A program made the translations under genes and the position numbers. Below are positions 32,946 to 45,579 of a DNA stretch of 64,000 nucleotides, in pieces. Origin of the DNA: Arctopsyche grandis (taxonomy: Eukaryota; Arthropoda; Insecta; Trichoptera; Hydropsychidae); the NCBI RefSeq assembly GCF_051622035.1, contig NC_135361.1:24545205-24609204 (forward strand), in the 5' to 3' direction. How positions within the stretch are numbered: the stretch's first letter is position 1; each line of letters opens with the position of its first letter. The notes under the pieces were generated by a model. It was not told where the DNA came from. It did no database searches and saw only the letters and a program-made list of their open reading frames with translations.

Positions 32946-33847
32946 CTCAACGCAGTTGTGGTCTACCTTGCTTCTTTATGCATGGTGTATTTTAAGTACT
33001 AAAAATATTCTGGGCAATCTTTTAGCTGCATCTCTTTCTGATTAAGATTTCATTCGCTCTACTGTATAAAGTTAAATGTTTTTTTAATTATTATTTTTTT
33101 GCTTTCTTTCTCTTTTCTGATGTACATATACATATAAATATGTATATGTATATATAGGGTTCCCAAGAGGTCGATTGCGAAGCAAAGTTCGGTCGATCTC
33201 AATTTATTACGGTTGTGAATTTTGAGAATAATAATGATTTCCATGTTTTAAAATATAATATGAACAATAATGAATTCTATTAAAATTTAAGATTCTCTTG
33301 AAAGACGTTGAGACACATTTGTATATTCATAATAAAGTGAGTTGGTTGAATAAAGGATATATGTATGTATTTATGTTAGGTTTCGAGAGCTATTGTCTGA
33401 AATAAGAGCATTTTCAATTGAGGGAAAGAATAAAAGTGCGTCCAATCTTCAAAATGGGAATAGCTTTTAAAACAAAATATAGGTGGTATTAAGCTGAAAC
33501 CTCTAAACACTAAAAGGTTTAAGTAATACACTAAAAGGTTTCTGAGAAAAGCATAAAAAATCTCGATTGTCTACAGTAAAAGTATCTGTTCCGGTTGAGG
33601 CAAAAATATTTAATAATAGTAATGTATAAAATTCATAATTTCTATTATCTACATGAAAAAAATTCAGTCTGATTCGTTGAGCGGTTTGGAATATAATTTA
33701 ATCCAAAAACTTATAAAAAAAAGAAGAGGAGGTACAATTTAAAAATTAAATTAAAATATTTACGTCGTATCGATAAGCATTTTAGTAACCGATATTAAGT
33801 TTCAGTTTGATAGACAAATACACATTTTTTCTAGATCATGAAATCAT
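32946..33847. other. AT-rich non-coding DNA
   Basis: No gene or element ends are visible. A duplicated AACACTAAAAGGTTT word near 33508 and 33528 is the only local repeat. Confidence 0.5.
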
Positions 33848-33926
33848 GATCAGTGATTGATTTTGAGTTCGAATCAGTCAAAATCTCGAGTTCAAATTTT
33901 CGTATGATCACAAAGCTTCATATATT
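33848..33926 (+). repeat. Repeat F, copy 2
   Basis: Best preserved with copy 3 (52681-52766, opposite strand). They share GATCAG, TTGATTxxGAGTTC, AATCAGTCAAAATCTCGAG and TATGATCACAAA. It forms the first part of a 135-codon open frame that then continues into hAT-like sequence, so that frame's start is not a real gene start. Confidence 0.65.
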
Positions 33927-33934
33927 GTTGAATA

Positions 33935-34404
33935 CTACATACATAGATGAAGTAAAAATATTGGATCAATTTAACAAGAGCTTTAATGATTTAACTGAGC
34001 TTCTTAAAATTTGCAGTTTCTTATCATCACTTTCAAGTATGAATGAAAAAATGTTTAAAGTTTACCAAAAACCAAAATCCATTCCAATGGATGTGAGAAA
34101 TTTAGAATTACAATTAATTGAATTGCAAAATTACGTTACGATGACACAATTGAAATCTTCTTATAAATATAATGCATTGAGCTCAGAAAAATACTCTCAT
34201 TTAAAGGATGTTTATGACATATTTATAAAAAAACTTACAAATATTTTAAAATTATTTTGATATTTTGTCTTATAAAATGAATATTTGTAACTCTTAAGAG
34301 TTAAAAAAAAGCAACAAAAATTCTAAGATTCTTATTACAAGTCGATCGCCATAAAAATTTAGTTGAAAAGTAGCTCCCAACCTCAAAAAGGTTGGTTACC
34401 CTTG
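33935..34404 (+). pseudogene. hAT transposase C-terminal remnant
   Basis: Part of an open frame ending at 34260 encodes SSLSSMNEKMFKVYQKP, then MDVRNLELQLIELQNYV and YNALSSEKYSHLKDVYD. The LELQLIELQ block followed by a YPxLK-like motif resembles the region before the C-terminal dimerisation domain of GTF2IRD2/ZBED5-like hAT transposases. The expected FGSTYxCE motif is missing. About 140 bases later, a terminus-like segment (34370-34404) contains CCCAACCTCAAAAAGGTTGG and ends CCTTG; its complement starts CAAGGGTAACCAACC, a hAT-type end. I am fairly unsure of the protein match, less so of the terminus. Confidence 0.48.
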
Positions 34405-35765
34405 ATCTCCATACATATGTAAATACATTCATATATATGCATATAAAAACAGAATTAATAATCAACTTATGGAAACAAAATCATAATTTGAACTTTTTTT
34501 TATATTCTCGTATAAATTCATTGAATGGAATATTGTAAAATTTTGACTATTTATTCAGCTTGTTAATTAAGTGGAATTCAAATTAGTTAACAGAAATTAA
34601 ATGTCATAATCATTATACATATAACACATATCGTATATAGAGTTTGATACCTACATATATCATTTATGATTTTTTATATAAATTAAATAAATTAAAAGCC
34701 ACCGTCTGATTGATAAAAATTTTATTTTTTTTAGTTATCATCGTTATTATGATGTATCAATTTGTTGTAATTATCTAAGTATACGTAGGTAGATAAATAG
34801 GTTGAAAATATATGATTTGATAGATATAGTTGGATAGTAATCATTAGCTTATTAATTTAATTGTACTATCCATGGGATATCGTTTGACGTATGCATACTG
34901 TAACCGTAAATGTACATGTGTTCCAAATCAAAGCATAAGATAACGAAACGATTCAAACCACTCTTCATTATTCTATACGAGCGCTCATTTCGTCCGTAAT
35001 TTTGATACGAAATTCATCTTCATCATCATCATCATCATCATTGGAATGAATGCATTCGTGAGTGCATGCGTAAACGGATATTTAAGGAAGTGCACCTATA
35101 TAGGGGGTCTGTCAGACCGTTCCTAAATCGTTCGTTGCACATCGCTCTCGGCTAAGTGAATGTCGAGTCAATCATTGCTGATGCATTACCGTACGCGTGC
35201 AAATGTGCAGTTTAAAGTGCGCTCGTTATTTTCGAAGTTGAATTTCATGGTCGGCAACAAGGGAGAAAGGGAAGGAGAGAGAAGAGGGGATCCCACGCAT
35301 GGGGATCCGTCTCCAGCATCCGCGATCCTCATTACACGAACGACACTGGAAAATAAAATAAATAGATGAATATTACAAAGCGTCCAAAGTCAGATGGTAT
35401 CATTCTACTACTGTGTCGAATCGACACGCACTTAGATGTAATTTATTATACTGCTTTTATATGACTCTATCGCATGATGGTTAGGGGCGGTCTTATGTAA
35501 GTGCTAGGCTCTCCCCGGGAAGTTCAATCGATTTTAAATGGCTCTCAATTATAAAATTTGTATACTTTCAAATCATGAGCGTTTCTGAGATGTGCTAAAT
35601 TTTTTTACCGTAATGTTCTTATTGGAGTAGTCGCTTCTTTGATAGGAAAAATTGGATGCAAGTGCATGGATAAACTATTGCTTTTTTCGGTCCATAATAC
35701 ATACTTACATATGTAGATTATTTTTACTTTTTGATAAGTTTTTTAGTCGAGCCAACTATTGAAGG
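34405..35765. other. Non-coding DNA with an (ATC)n run
   Basis: A CAT/ATC microsatellite lies at about 35015-35042. A purine-rich patch at 35250-35310 and some CpG nearby do not amount to a clear islet. No gene is seen. Confidence 0.5.
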
Positions 35766-36475
35766 CAGTGGCAAGCCGTGACTATTAAAACAGAGAGGAC
35801 TATGTATGGACAAAAAACTATACCTATTTTTAATTTTTGAATTATAATAATCTATCTTGAAGTGATGAGAATAATTTTTCATTTTTGTACTAACAGGAGT
35901 ATACTAAGTAGCCTACATTTCTTATTAACATCTTGTTTGTCGTAAAAAGTTTATCTTCTGAATGATTTGTATAACAATCAATCGATAATGCAACATTCCA
36001 AGACCTCGTTATTTGTTTCCGCGTGCTCCGTACTGATTTGCCCGAGGGAATCGTTTCGCGAGCCGAGTTCCTTGCCATATTTGCACTCAAAAAGTTTTGT
36101 GTATATACATATATGTGTTCTTTTGACGACAAACATTTGTTACAAATAAGAATATTCTTAGTGAAAATCCCATAAATGCTTGAAGAGACGGTTAAATTAA
36201 AAAATGTTTAGTCTTCAACGGAACGCCTACAATTTGCCAGTACTGCGAAGGGAATAGAATTGAGGCAGCGAGTCCGTGCAAGCGAATGAAGCGGCGGACC
36301 ATGCCATTACAATCCACTACCTAAGATGGGGCCGATTACGGTTTATGAACTTCGCTAATCCGAGTGAACAATATCAATATGGACAACGATTTGAATTGTT
36401 GATATTTTTAAATTTTGGGTGAATGATTTTAAAGGACTAGCCCAGTCAATCTAGTACAATGACGGCACGCCACTG
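35766..36475 (+). mobile_element. hAT-type non-autonomous element N, copy 1
   Basis: The left end is CAGTGGCAAGCCGTGACTAT. The complement of the right end is CAGTGGCGTGCCGTCATTG. The interior aligns in reverse with the copy at 40727-41417: shared stretches include the segment around GAACTCGGCTCGCGAAACG and the TTATGAACTTCGCTAATCCG segment. I see no transposase and no clear target duplication. The two copies lie 4.3 kb apart in opposite orientation. Confidence 0.8.
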
Positions 36476-36812
36476 CTATGTAGTATTTAAATCAGAATTA
36501 ATATTTATAGTAAAATTAAGGGTAGGCCAGCAAGGTAGAGGCAATGCTATGTTGCATATGTATGTATGTACATACATATTATAATATTATATGTAGACGA
36601 TTAAGTAAAAGTAATATCGGAAATTTTTAATATCGTTCAAATCTTATCAGTGGGTAGGAAAAGATTAAGAAGCAATCGAGGAAATTGATAAAAATTTCCA
36701 CTTTTTTACTAAACTTTGTACTGAGCTAAATGCAATAATTGTTTAATGATAAAAAAGTGTCATTGCAAAGTTTGGTCCAGATTATCTACAAACTGATTGA
36801 TTATATATGTAA
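36476..36812. other. AT-rich non-coding DNA
   Basis: Contains a short ATGT/ACAT run near 36556-36580. Nothing else is recognisable. Confidence 0.45.
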
Positions 36813-36850
36813 CTAGCCGAATTGTCTGGCGTTGCTCGGGCGAGTGTAAG
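36813..36850 (-). mobile_element. Possible Helitron 3' end of another family
   Basis: CTAG (36813-36816), preceded by A, is followed by CCGAATTGTCTGGCGTTGCT and CGGGCGAG. The CTAG and the nearby GC-rich motif resemble Helitron 3' ends read on the minus strand. The stem is poor and no 5' end is found. Confidence 0.3.
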
Positions 36851-37861
36851 TTTGAAAAATATTAAAATAAAGTTGAATTTTACAGTTTAGATCCCGTTTA
36901 AGTTAGAACAACATGAGTTAGAATACCCAATTTTGTGGCTCTCAATTAAATATGTTGAAGGTATAGTCACCTGTTCATTATTTAAATACAACTAGTGGGT
37001 AATGTAAGCACTGCGACAATTCAATCTAGGTCTTCTCGATCCCAAACACACGGTTCATGCAGCGTGAACGACGATGCATTGAATGCACCGAGCAACTCGC
37101 GTTGCATTCCTTCGGTCCGAACACCTGGCACGTCAGCTCTCCTCCATAACCGCTTGGTCAACTTTCCAACACTGAACCGATTGCACATTTTTACTTATGA
37201 GATTTTCGAACGACTCGTCTCCGGTTACCGTTTCGGGAGAATCTGCCTCGCGACCGATCGAGCATTTTATTTTTATTATTATTGCGTGTGTAAAACAATC
37301 TATGCAGTGTATCCAAACACATCCAATTCTTTACTGTTCATCCGTGAGAATGTTTACGGACTTCAAAGGCTGGCCATGATCAGTGGGGTCCATCATCGAT
37401 CTGTGTAAACAGACTCGTCTCAGGTGTGCAGGTAACTGTCCGTTATCGTTTCCTGCTAAACTTACGCTGTTGTTGCTACCGCGCTATTCTGCTACTACTA
37501 TAATACTACATTATACTACTACTGGTTAGCGTAGTAAAACATACGAGTAGTCTGGCGAGTTGACCATCGGACTCAAGGTGTTGTTTGTTTAATCCCACTT
37601 TGTATATATACACTCTTGTGTATGAGATATAATAGATTTGGCTATGGTTCTCCAACTTTTTTGACGTAGAATTATATCGAACGAGATTGGGTGAAAAATT
37701 AGAAATTATCTGTCGCACTGTATATAACACTTGGATCGTTTAATAGAGCAATTCTGACGCTTTGTTTCAATGATACTTATGTAATTGGTTTGATAACTGA
37801 CAGTAATACTGGGTCAAAGTTTTGCAATAGAGAATGTATTTAACGAAACTATTGTTTGAAT
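36851..37861. other. Non-coding DNA
   Basis: A 137-codon plus-strand frame (36995-37408) spans a somewhat GC-richer patch. Its product is S-, N- and R-rich with no recognisable domain, and its codons do not show a coding pattern that I can see. I do not call it a gene. Confidence 0.45.
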
Positions 37862-38235
37862 TTGACCTGTTTAAAGTCACAAAAGCCTTAAGATTTGAAT
37901 AATCAGATTAGACTAAATAGTTTGAAGTGGTTATTAGAATCATTTAAAAGGTGAATTTTAAGATTTACATACAATAGGGTAGGCTTCCTCTTGTCGAAGG
38001 TCACAATAGCACTTTAGATCAGTTGACTTTTTGAATCACATTTGAACAATCAGATAGTTTAAACCAAATAGTTTGAAGTGGTTTTCAAAGATGTATTTTA
38101 AGATTTGCAATTAAGCAGGCTTCATTTAAGGATTGTATAATAATTATTGAGTGTTTTCCATTATCATATGTTTAATGATTGTATGGTAATTTAAATCAAA
38201 TTGTTTGATATGATTGCTATTAAGAATCAGATCTG
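37862..38235 (+). repeat. Three degenerate ~140-bp tandem units
   Basis: AAATAGTTTGAAGTGGTT recurs at 37915-37932 and 38066-38083, and as AAATTGTTTGATATGATT at 38198-38215. The flanking words AATCAGAT and TTTTAAGATTTxCA are also shared. Spacing is 151 and 132 bp. An old local duplication with no coding content. Confidence 0.45.
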
Positions 38236-40726
38236 GTAAATGTAAGAGTTATTGTAAAAGCATTTAATTAATTTAATGTGTTTCCATTTAAGAAATGTAT
38301 TGAAAAGAGCTATTGGATTTCAATTTTTGGAGAATGCACCGCCTTTTTTCAAATCGTATGTACATATAATCTGATATATACGTGTATAATATAATATATA
38401 TAAATCAGTTTTTTAACAGCCTACATATACGTGAACATAAGTTTTTTTATAATTTGTTGTTAAGTAATATCAGTACATCCATTTTTTGTATAAGATTTGT
38501 CTTACTGTGATAAAAAAATTCCGCTAGCCATTATGCTGAACACCATGAGTCCAATTAAAAATGTGTGTTTTACGTTAAAATATTATAGTTTAAAAATAAC
38601 TCCGGGGTTAATTAATGTAATTAGCTATGAAAATCATTTAATCAACTATTTAACGTAGAATAATATAAAATAAGTGCAAGAAATGAAAAAAATAACGTCC
38701 AACGGAATTCCTCCTCTATCCTGCATCTGAGAGGCACATGTACAATTGGCTTCCCGCGAAAATCATTATATCTGTTGATTTTTATTTATTTATTTAACAT
38801 ACTTGGAGGAGGCGGCAAAGCCGATATACCCAAGGGGTTTGATTTATAAAATATTGATCAATATTTTTATTTATTATTATTATTTTGTGTTATATGTATT
38901 AGCAGTTTGCTATATAAATAAATTAATGACATAATTCGAATCATAGAAGTTTTGATGAAGAATACATAAAATATGAAGACCCTGCATTTATATTTGGAAA
39001 AATAAAATATCCCGTTGCTAGTTTAAATTTGTGATATTAAAAAAAAAAGTTTAATGATTAGATTTAAGAAATTTCTTTCAAATTCTACTAATTGCCAATT
39101 TGATTCATATTTTGGGATGTCGACATAATTTTAGATCATTGAAAAAATAAATATATGTATATATTTTTTGTATCATGAAAAAAAGAAAAACACTTCATTA
39201 TCTCATTCAAAACAATCTTTATTTAGTCATGGGCTTAACTGTATTATTGTTAGGCCTATCACAAAATGGTTTGAAATTCCAAAACCAACGGCATCGTAAA
39301 ATTTTATTTTATTTTAATTGACAGAAAGGGAAACGCTTTTCCATCTTCGAAACAAATACACATACATTCATATGTACATATATGCATATACTGTAGCAAT
39401 ATTTAACTCTCCAATAAAATTTTCATATTGTTACGATCATTTTTTTCTTTTTTTTTATGATCGACACACTTTTACCACTATTCTTCCATTTTATGTGCAC
39501 ACGTACACTTTTTAACGATCGGTTAAGCGTTTAATTCGCCTCGTCATAAAGTCGCAATAATTAAACGACCTTACATAACCGCACATTTATAACGCGCGCG
39601 CCCATACACCTATTTACATACACGTACACACCACCCATCTAAAATAAAACGGTCGGTATCTCGATATCTCTCGTTAATCCGTCCAATTATTTTCTCGGAT
39701 CAGCAGCCAAGGTTGATATACGATGATGTTCGCGTTTTAGGGTTCGTTGTACCCGGGATTATTGAGTCACCGCATCGTAGCGGGAGATTCGCGCGAGCTT
39801 TCTCGGGAAAAGCTCTCTCGTCTGTCGTCTCCTCAGTTTGGAGGACGTCGTCGACGCCAACGAACGCGACTGATGTAATTTATGCGATGTGTTTACACGT
39901 GTTGTATTTTCTTTTTTGCTTTTGCTTTTGATTTCGCGTTTTTCTGTCTGTCTGGTAAAAGTGGCGCCTGCTATGCGCCGTCCGTCTGCGCGTCCTCTAA
40001 GCTGATGCTGTTTTGACTTTGAGGGTTACCCCTTTTTCTTTATGTTTGCTATTTAAGGAAATTGGACAATCAAGGGTGTGGAAGGTGGTATTTTTAGCTG
40101 GCCTAAATTCAGGTTTATCGTGCGAGAAGAATGGAGCGATTAAACATTCATAGACGCAGTAAACATTTATTACATTATTATATACCTATACATATGTAGA
40201 TATGTACATCCTGATTTGAAATTATGTGCCACACAGTCATAAAATGGCTATAAATAGCTATACAATATGAGTAGAATTTTAGTTAAAAAATTCTCTAATC
40301 AGAAGAGTTTGCTTTTATAAGATTAATGGTGTAACTTTACATAACATCCGAGTATCCGAACCAGATGTTAAGTTTCTGCTTGAACTGATCTGGTCTGGAC
40401 TTAAGTCAGTAATTTAATAAATCGATTTGTTATGTTTTATATAAAAATCTTCATCTCTCATGAATATATTAACTTTTTATGTGATTTTTTGGCAACTGAA
40501 TCCCTTTTGAATACTTTATCTCAAAGTGAAATCAAGTGCTTGCATATATTATTAAAATCCCAAGAAAGTCTTCGGAGCCAATCTTTTTACATATGTACAT
40601 AGAACAATTTTAGAATTCAATAATTATATAATCAAACATTTTTAATTAAAATAATTGTATAATTTACATATTTCATTATATTGTGAGTAATTTATGAATA
40701 TTAATTTTGATTTAAATATATGAACA
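38236..40726. other. Non-coding DNA with a LINE tail and a GC-richer patch
   Basis: About 38790-38850 is, on the minus strand, the same LINE-type 3' end as at 18661-18725 (CAAGTATGTTAAATAAATAA). A CpG-containing patch at 39700-39990 has a 72-codon frame without family character. Either could be regulatory, but I see no decisive motif. Confidence 0.45.
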
Positions 40727-41417
40727 CAGTAGTGGCGTGCCGTGATTGGACTAGAGAGACTAGGCTAGTTCCCTAAAATATTTTACCTTAAATTAAAAAA
40801 TATCAACAATTCAATTACAATAAATTCAAATCGTTGTCCATATTGATATCGTTCACTCGAATTAGCGAAGCTCATAAACCGTAATCCGCCCTACCTGAGG
40901 TAGTGGTATGGTAGTGGTGTGCTAAGGTATGGTCCCGCCACCTAGTTCACTTGCACGGACTCACCATCTCAATTCTGTTCCTTTCGCGGTACTGACGAAT
41001 TGTAGGCGTTCCGTTGAAGACTAAGAATTTTTTAATTTAATCGCCTCTTAAAGCATGTATGCAATTTTCTCTAAGAATATTCTAAATTGTGTCTATCAAA
41101 CATCATCTTCTACGTATTTACACAAAACTTGGGTGCAAATATGGCAAGGGACTCGGCTCGCGAAACGATTCCTTCAGAACAAATCAGTGCGGAGCGCGCG
41201 GAAACAAATAATGAGGCCTTGGATTGTTGGACTGAGAAGATTAAGTTTTGAAGACAAACAAGATACTATTAAGAAAGGTAGACTATTTAGGATATTTCTG
41301 TGAGCACAAAAATTAAAAATTATATTCATCACTTCAGACAGATTATTATAATTAAAAAATTTAAAATATATTTTGTCCAACTTAGTCCCCTGTTTTCAAA
41401 GTCACGGCGCGTCACTG
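40727..41417 (-). mobile_element. hAT-type non-autonomous element N, copy 2
   Basis: The left end is CAGTAGTGGCGTGCCGTGA (with an apparent AGT duplication). The complement of the right end, from 41417, is CAGTGACGCGCCGTGACTT. The interior is the reverse of copy 1 (35766-36475). One side carries a local duplication of GTAGTGGTrTG near 40900. No transposase frame survives. Confidence 0.8.
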
Positions 41418-43736
41418 GTACATGGTATATACAATACGTGTATTGTATGGAGCAATGTTATATTACATAAACATCTCTAAATTTCTATCGCCATTAAAAT
41501 AACAAATAAAAACTGTATCCATAGTTAATTTATTTCATCGAGTAAAGAGCACATTTGATTTAAGCGTGCAATAAAAATAGCTTAAGTATAAAATGCGAAT
41601 CTGTGTTATACATAATTCTGTTACGAGACGACGTGTTGATAGCCCTAGTTTTTGCACATGTACGCGAAGAGCAAGATCGTTGTATACATACGCGGGTTAT
41701 TTTTGCTATTTCCTCGTTCGGCAAATCCCATGAAATATGCGACCCATGGGCACGCATGATTCAAACGGGCCCATGTGCTAAAAATTCATATATTCCGGAG
41801 ATAGAAGCATTAGGCAGATAAAGGAGGAGAGAGAGACGACCGCAAGATAAATTGACGCAAACATGAGTGATTTATCGATACCACTTCAGTTCTTCCGAAC
41901 GATTTGATTTTTATTTATTTTTTGCGTATGTCGTCTGCTCAATTCATTCATTTGTGAAACGAAAACCCTTTTAGAGTCGGTTTTAATTAAAAAAATAAAT
42001 ACTACTATTATTATTTCGTAGTGTGTGACCTTTTATCACCGGTCAATATGCGGTCGAGTCTATTACCCAGTTTATCATTTCACCACATCCTTTAGGGCAA
42101 TTCAAAAATTGTCGATAAGTTAAATACGTAATCTGGTTTTGTTATTCATTCTACATACATACATATATGTACGTTTGTTAGTAAATATTTTGTTTTGTTG
42201 TAAAATTTTCCACCTTCGTCTTGTGATGACGTATTAAAATGTAATTTTAAAGCACTGTGGATATATTCTTATCTTTATATTTTAATGGACTGGTAGATCT
42301 GAGTTGAGCAGAGACAATGTAAAGGTTAATTGTTTGAAATGTCAATAAATCAACTTTAAAAATTCCGGTAGTGGATTGCTTATTTGGATGTATTGAATAT
42401 TGTTTTAAAACGTCACATATTATATATTATATACATATCTCGCGTTTCGTTTAATGTGTGAAAGTTTGTGCAATTTTATTCGAAATATTTATGTTTTGTA
42501 CGATCATTAAATAATAATGAGAAGTAACGGTTAAACTTATATGCTGAATCGAAAAGGTCGTTTGGGAAATTGCAATGAAGACGTCTATGTACATATATGT
42601 ATATACAGTTTAACAATGTCTTTTTTACTGACATTGAATTTACGTATGTACATATGTATATGAGTTGAATTCCGATTCAAAGTTTCAATGCTAAGTTTTG
42701 TATTTATTCGATGTATAAATAGAGATGGCTTTTATTTATAGCGCTTTTTATTTTATGGTGGCCATTTAGTTCAAAAATAGACTGAGTGAGTACTTTTCGC
42801 GATTGATTTTTATTTTCGTCGCTTCATTTAGATGTAATTTCAAATCTTAAAATTGGACACATTTAATTTTTCGTCCCGGGTCGCTCTTTTATAAATAGAA
42901 ATGCGATGTTATTCAAATTGCACGAATTCGAAAATGTGATTTTAGATGATTTATCTATCGATTATGTGTTTTATGTTTGACGCACATTGAATTATTGGAA
43001 AAGTTTGACGATGTAATTTGATATCGCAGTAAATTGGGTTTTATATCGTATTGAATCTGATAGGGGTTAACGAGATGATAAATATCGTGGAAGTATTTTA
43101 AATTACCAAAATAAAATTTTATAGTTATTACACTTCAGCGTTAATGTATTCTTAGTAAATAGTAAAATTTAAAATACCTTGTATTTATTTGTATACAAAT
43201 TTGTTTCGGAACTTTTAAAAGGCCAACTGCATATAAATTTTATTGTACATATTGTATATGTATGTACATATGTAGATGTGTTTGGATTATACAAAGTTTC
43301 GATACTTCAAGCTTGATGAATCATAAAGCAACGTATGTACATATTTCAATAGTTTAGTAAGTCGTTACTTACGACAAATACTTCTGTAATTGTTTATCTT
43401 GTGCAATTTTCATCCATTGAATTCCAGTGTGTTTTCCGCAGTATATTATACATACACATATATGTAGTAATTATAATACTTCATTCACATCCCAATCATT
43501 CCATTCAGTCTAGTTAATCCTTCGCTATGTTAAAAATGGACAATCTGACCATTACTCTTTTCCATTATTTATGTACTTAGTTAAGAATAAATTACATAAT
43601 TAATTAATTAATGAAGGCGTTAATTTATATTCAAAAATGAATTGAAGAATTTTAAAGAGTGACATTTCTTCTTTCGAATATGATTGGTTAAGATATTTAA
43701 TTTCGTGAAGAAAATCCATCCCTTATATATAATATA
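41418..43736. other. AT-rich non-coding DNA
   Basis: TATG runs lie at about 42150-42170, 42585-42605 and 43255-43275. No gene or element is recognisable. Confidence 0.5.
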
Positions 43737-43971
43737 CTAGTTGTTTTACCTGGCTTCGCTCAGTATTTGTAATATAAACAGCGTAAACATGGCGAATCTA
43801 ATAGTAAATATTCATTTGTTTTTTTATTAAATTTATTCGAATCGAAAAACATATAATATTCAACCAATTGAATTGTCGCCATAGAAACTTTGTTTTGTTT
43901 ACGAAGTTCCCTACTAAAGATACTTACATATATACATACGTACAAAGTCTCTTTCGAAATTATATATTAGA
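43737..43971 (-). mobile_element. Non-autonomous Helitron, copy H5 (complete)
   Basis: A clean 235-bp copy. The plus strand starts with CTAG after A (43736), then TTGTTTTACCTGGCTTCGCT. It ends ATATATTAGA before T (43972), which is TCTAATATAT on the sense strand. The A/T flanks and the absence of a target duplication match Helitron insertion. It is nearly identical in layout to H1. Confidence 0.9.
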
Positions 43972-44856
43972 TTGATTTTTGTACAAACAATTTATAAATG
44001 ATAAATATGCTTCATATATGTATAAAAATAAATTTAAAAATTAAACTTCGAGCTTTTGTTTGAATTTTTATTATTTTTACGAGCCTCATATCACAGGTTT
44101 TTATATCCACAATCTATTGATAACTAACTGGCTTACCTCGATAAAATAAACGAATTTTTGTTATTAATCCACAAGAATAGTCAAAATATGATTTATCTAA
44201 GTGGAATTTTATTTAATTCTCGTATTAAGACAATTTAATATATTAATATATTATCCCTATTAATTCAATTCAGATTCGTGTAAATATGAGTAAATACTGT
44301 ACGAGCTTTTAGCTCGAAATTTTACTGATTTAAAATTCAGCACACTTCCAATTAACCCTTTTAAACGAAAACAAAAAAATAGTGTGGCCAGAAAACTATC
44401 CCAATAAACATGTTTCAATAGAAAATACTCAATATAAAATAGAATTAATAGTGGGAAAAAATCCCAAGTGAAAATACGTACTTTTGACTTGTGATTTTAA
44501 CTGGACGACTACTTGGAGAGATTTGAAAGCTGAAAATTACTACAAATGAAAGATATAATACCCGACTATAGATTCCAATATTCATTTTGAACAACACAAA
44601 TATATAGAAAAATCGCGCGATTTAAAAAACACATGTATCTTCGAATCTCGAGCCAATCAACATTTTTTATTACCAGATTCGTGTTTACTGGGCATAGATA
44701 TATAAGAAAAGTCATATCTCGTCTCTGGACCATTTTTCGTGTCGAACAGTGTTATTTGCGGGAGATAATTTTGAATGTATACCTCACGATTAGATGTATT
44801 TCTACGTCAATAATGATTTTAAATATATTAATGCATATTTTTTTGTGATTTTTCAG
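43972..44856. other. Sequence upstream of the signal-peptide exon
   Basis: AT-rich, apparently intronic. The last bases before the exon (44841-44856, TTTTGTGATTTTTCAG) form a pyrimidine-rich tract with a CAG acceptor. Confidence 0.55.
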
Positions 44857-44905
44857 GTGTAGCAGCGGTGGCGGGTGGGGTAGCGGGCGCCCCCGCGCCG
44901 TCAGC
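44857..44905 (+). other. 5' UTR part of the signal-peptide exon
   Basis: 49 GC-rich bases between the CAG acceptor (ends 44856) and the ATG. No upstream ATG lies in this part. The acceptor implies at least one more 5' non-coding exon upstream, which I cannot locate. Confidence 0.68.
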
Positions 44906-45005
44906 ATGCGGGCGTATGCCCGCACTTCCGTAGCCCTCGCAGTAGCCTTCGCCCTGATCGCCTGCGCCCCCAACATGGCCTACGCCCTCACCAAGGGTGT
45001 CATCG
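44906..45005 (+). CDS. First coding exon of a secreted or membrane protein
   Basis: The exon encodes MRAYARTSVALAVAFALIAC, then APNMAYALTKGVI and the first base of codon 34. It has a short basic start (Arg2, Arg6), a hydrophobic core (about 8-20) and an A-x-A cleavage motif (Ala25-Tyr-Ala27) before LTKG, so it is a classic signal peptide. It is bounded by a CAG acceptor (44854-44856) and a consensus GTGAGT donor (45006-45011), leaving phase 1, which is common after signal-peptide exons. Third codon positions are nearly all G or C although the flanking DNA is AT-rich, a strong sign of selection on coding. I cannot name the gene; no downstream exon is identifiable, so the first intron must be large. 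A 13-C run (45021-45033) follows the donor. The gene-poor, motif-rich surroundings would suit a developmental signalling or adhesion gene, but that is a guess. Confidence 0.78.
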
Positions 45006-45033
45006 GTGAGTACCCATAGTCCCCCCCCCCCCC

Positions 45034-45579
45034 ATCCATGCCCGAGAAAGCTCGAAGCTTTTACGAGCTGTGCGAGCACTGTAAAATCCGGAATGTAGAT
45101 TTGATGGTGGATTAAAACGCAATTAGCGAATGGGTCATTAGCGCTCTCCCCATTACCGTCTCGGGTAAAGTCCCATAAACGTTCGTCTGACCGCGATGGT
45201 CGTCATCGTCGTCCGTGTGAATGTTGAATTTCATTAACGACCGTGTCAATGTTGCAATTATTTTTTTATTGTTTTATTACGTTTCAACCCTGAGAACGAT
45301 TTACATACAAATGTAAATATAAATTTTACTGTACGTATGTATGTATGTAGGTATTTTTAGAACATTTAATTACTGACTTTTAATTTTATTGAATGGAAAT
45401 ATTATATTTAATTTCATTGAATGGAAATTTATCTGGTAGTCTGCGCTCATCATTGTTTTCATGATTGATTGTGATTTATGAGTGGAATTTTGATTTACTC
45501 TCTTCCATTTGGGCCTCACAGGAATGTTTTGTATTTGCAGTTGGTTCTTATTTATTGGAACTGGCTGTAGGTGCAAGGC
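45034..45579. other. Intronic sequence after the exon
   Basis: The first 150 bases keep some CpG (CGATGGTCGTCATCGTCGTC near 45193). The rest is AT-rich. Nothing else is recognised. Confidence 0.45.

Noticed and set aside
33853..33926. Start of the 135-codon frame as a gene start
   Set aside because: The first 25 codons are a dispersed repeat (F) that also occurs at 52681-52766; only the later part resembles a transposase.
44752..45079. Minus-strand open frames over the signal-peptide exon
   Set aside because: They are shadows of the GC-rich plus-strand exon; the plus strand has proper splice sites and a signal peptide.
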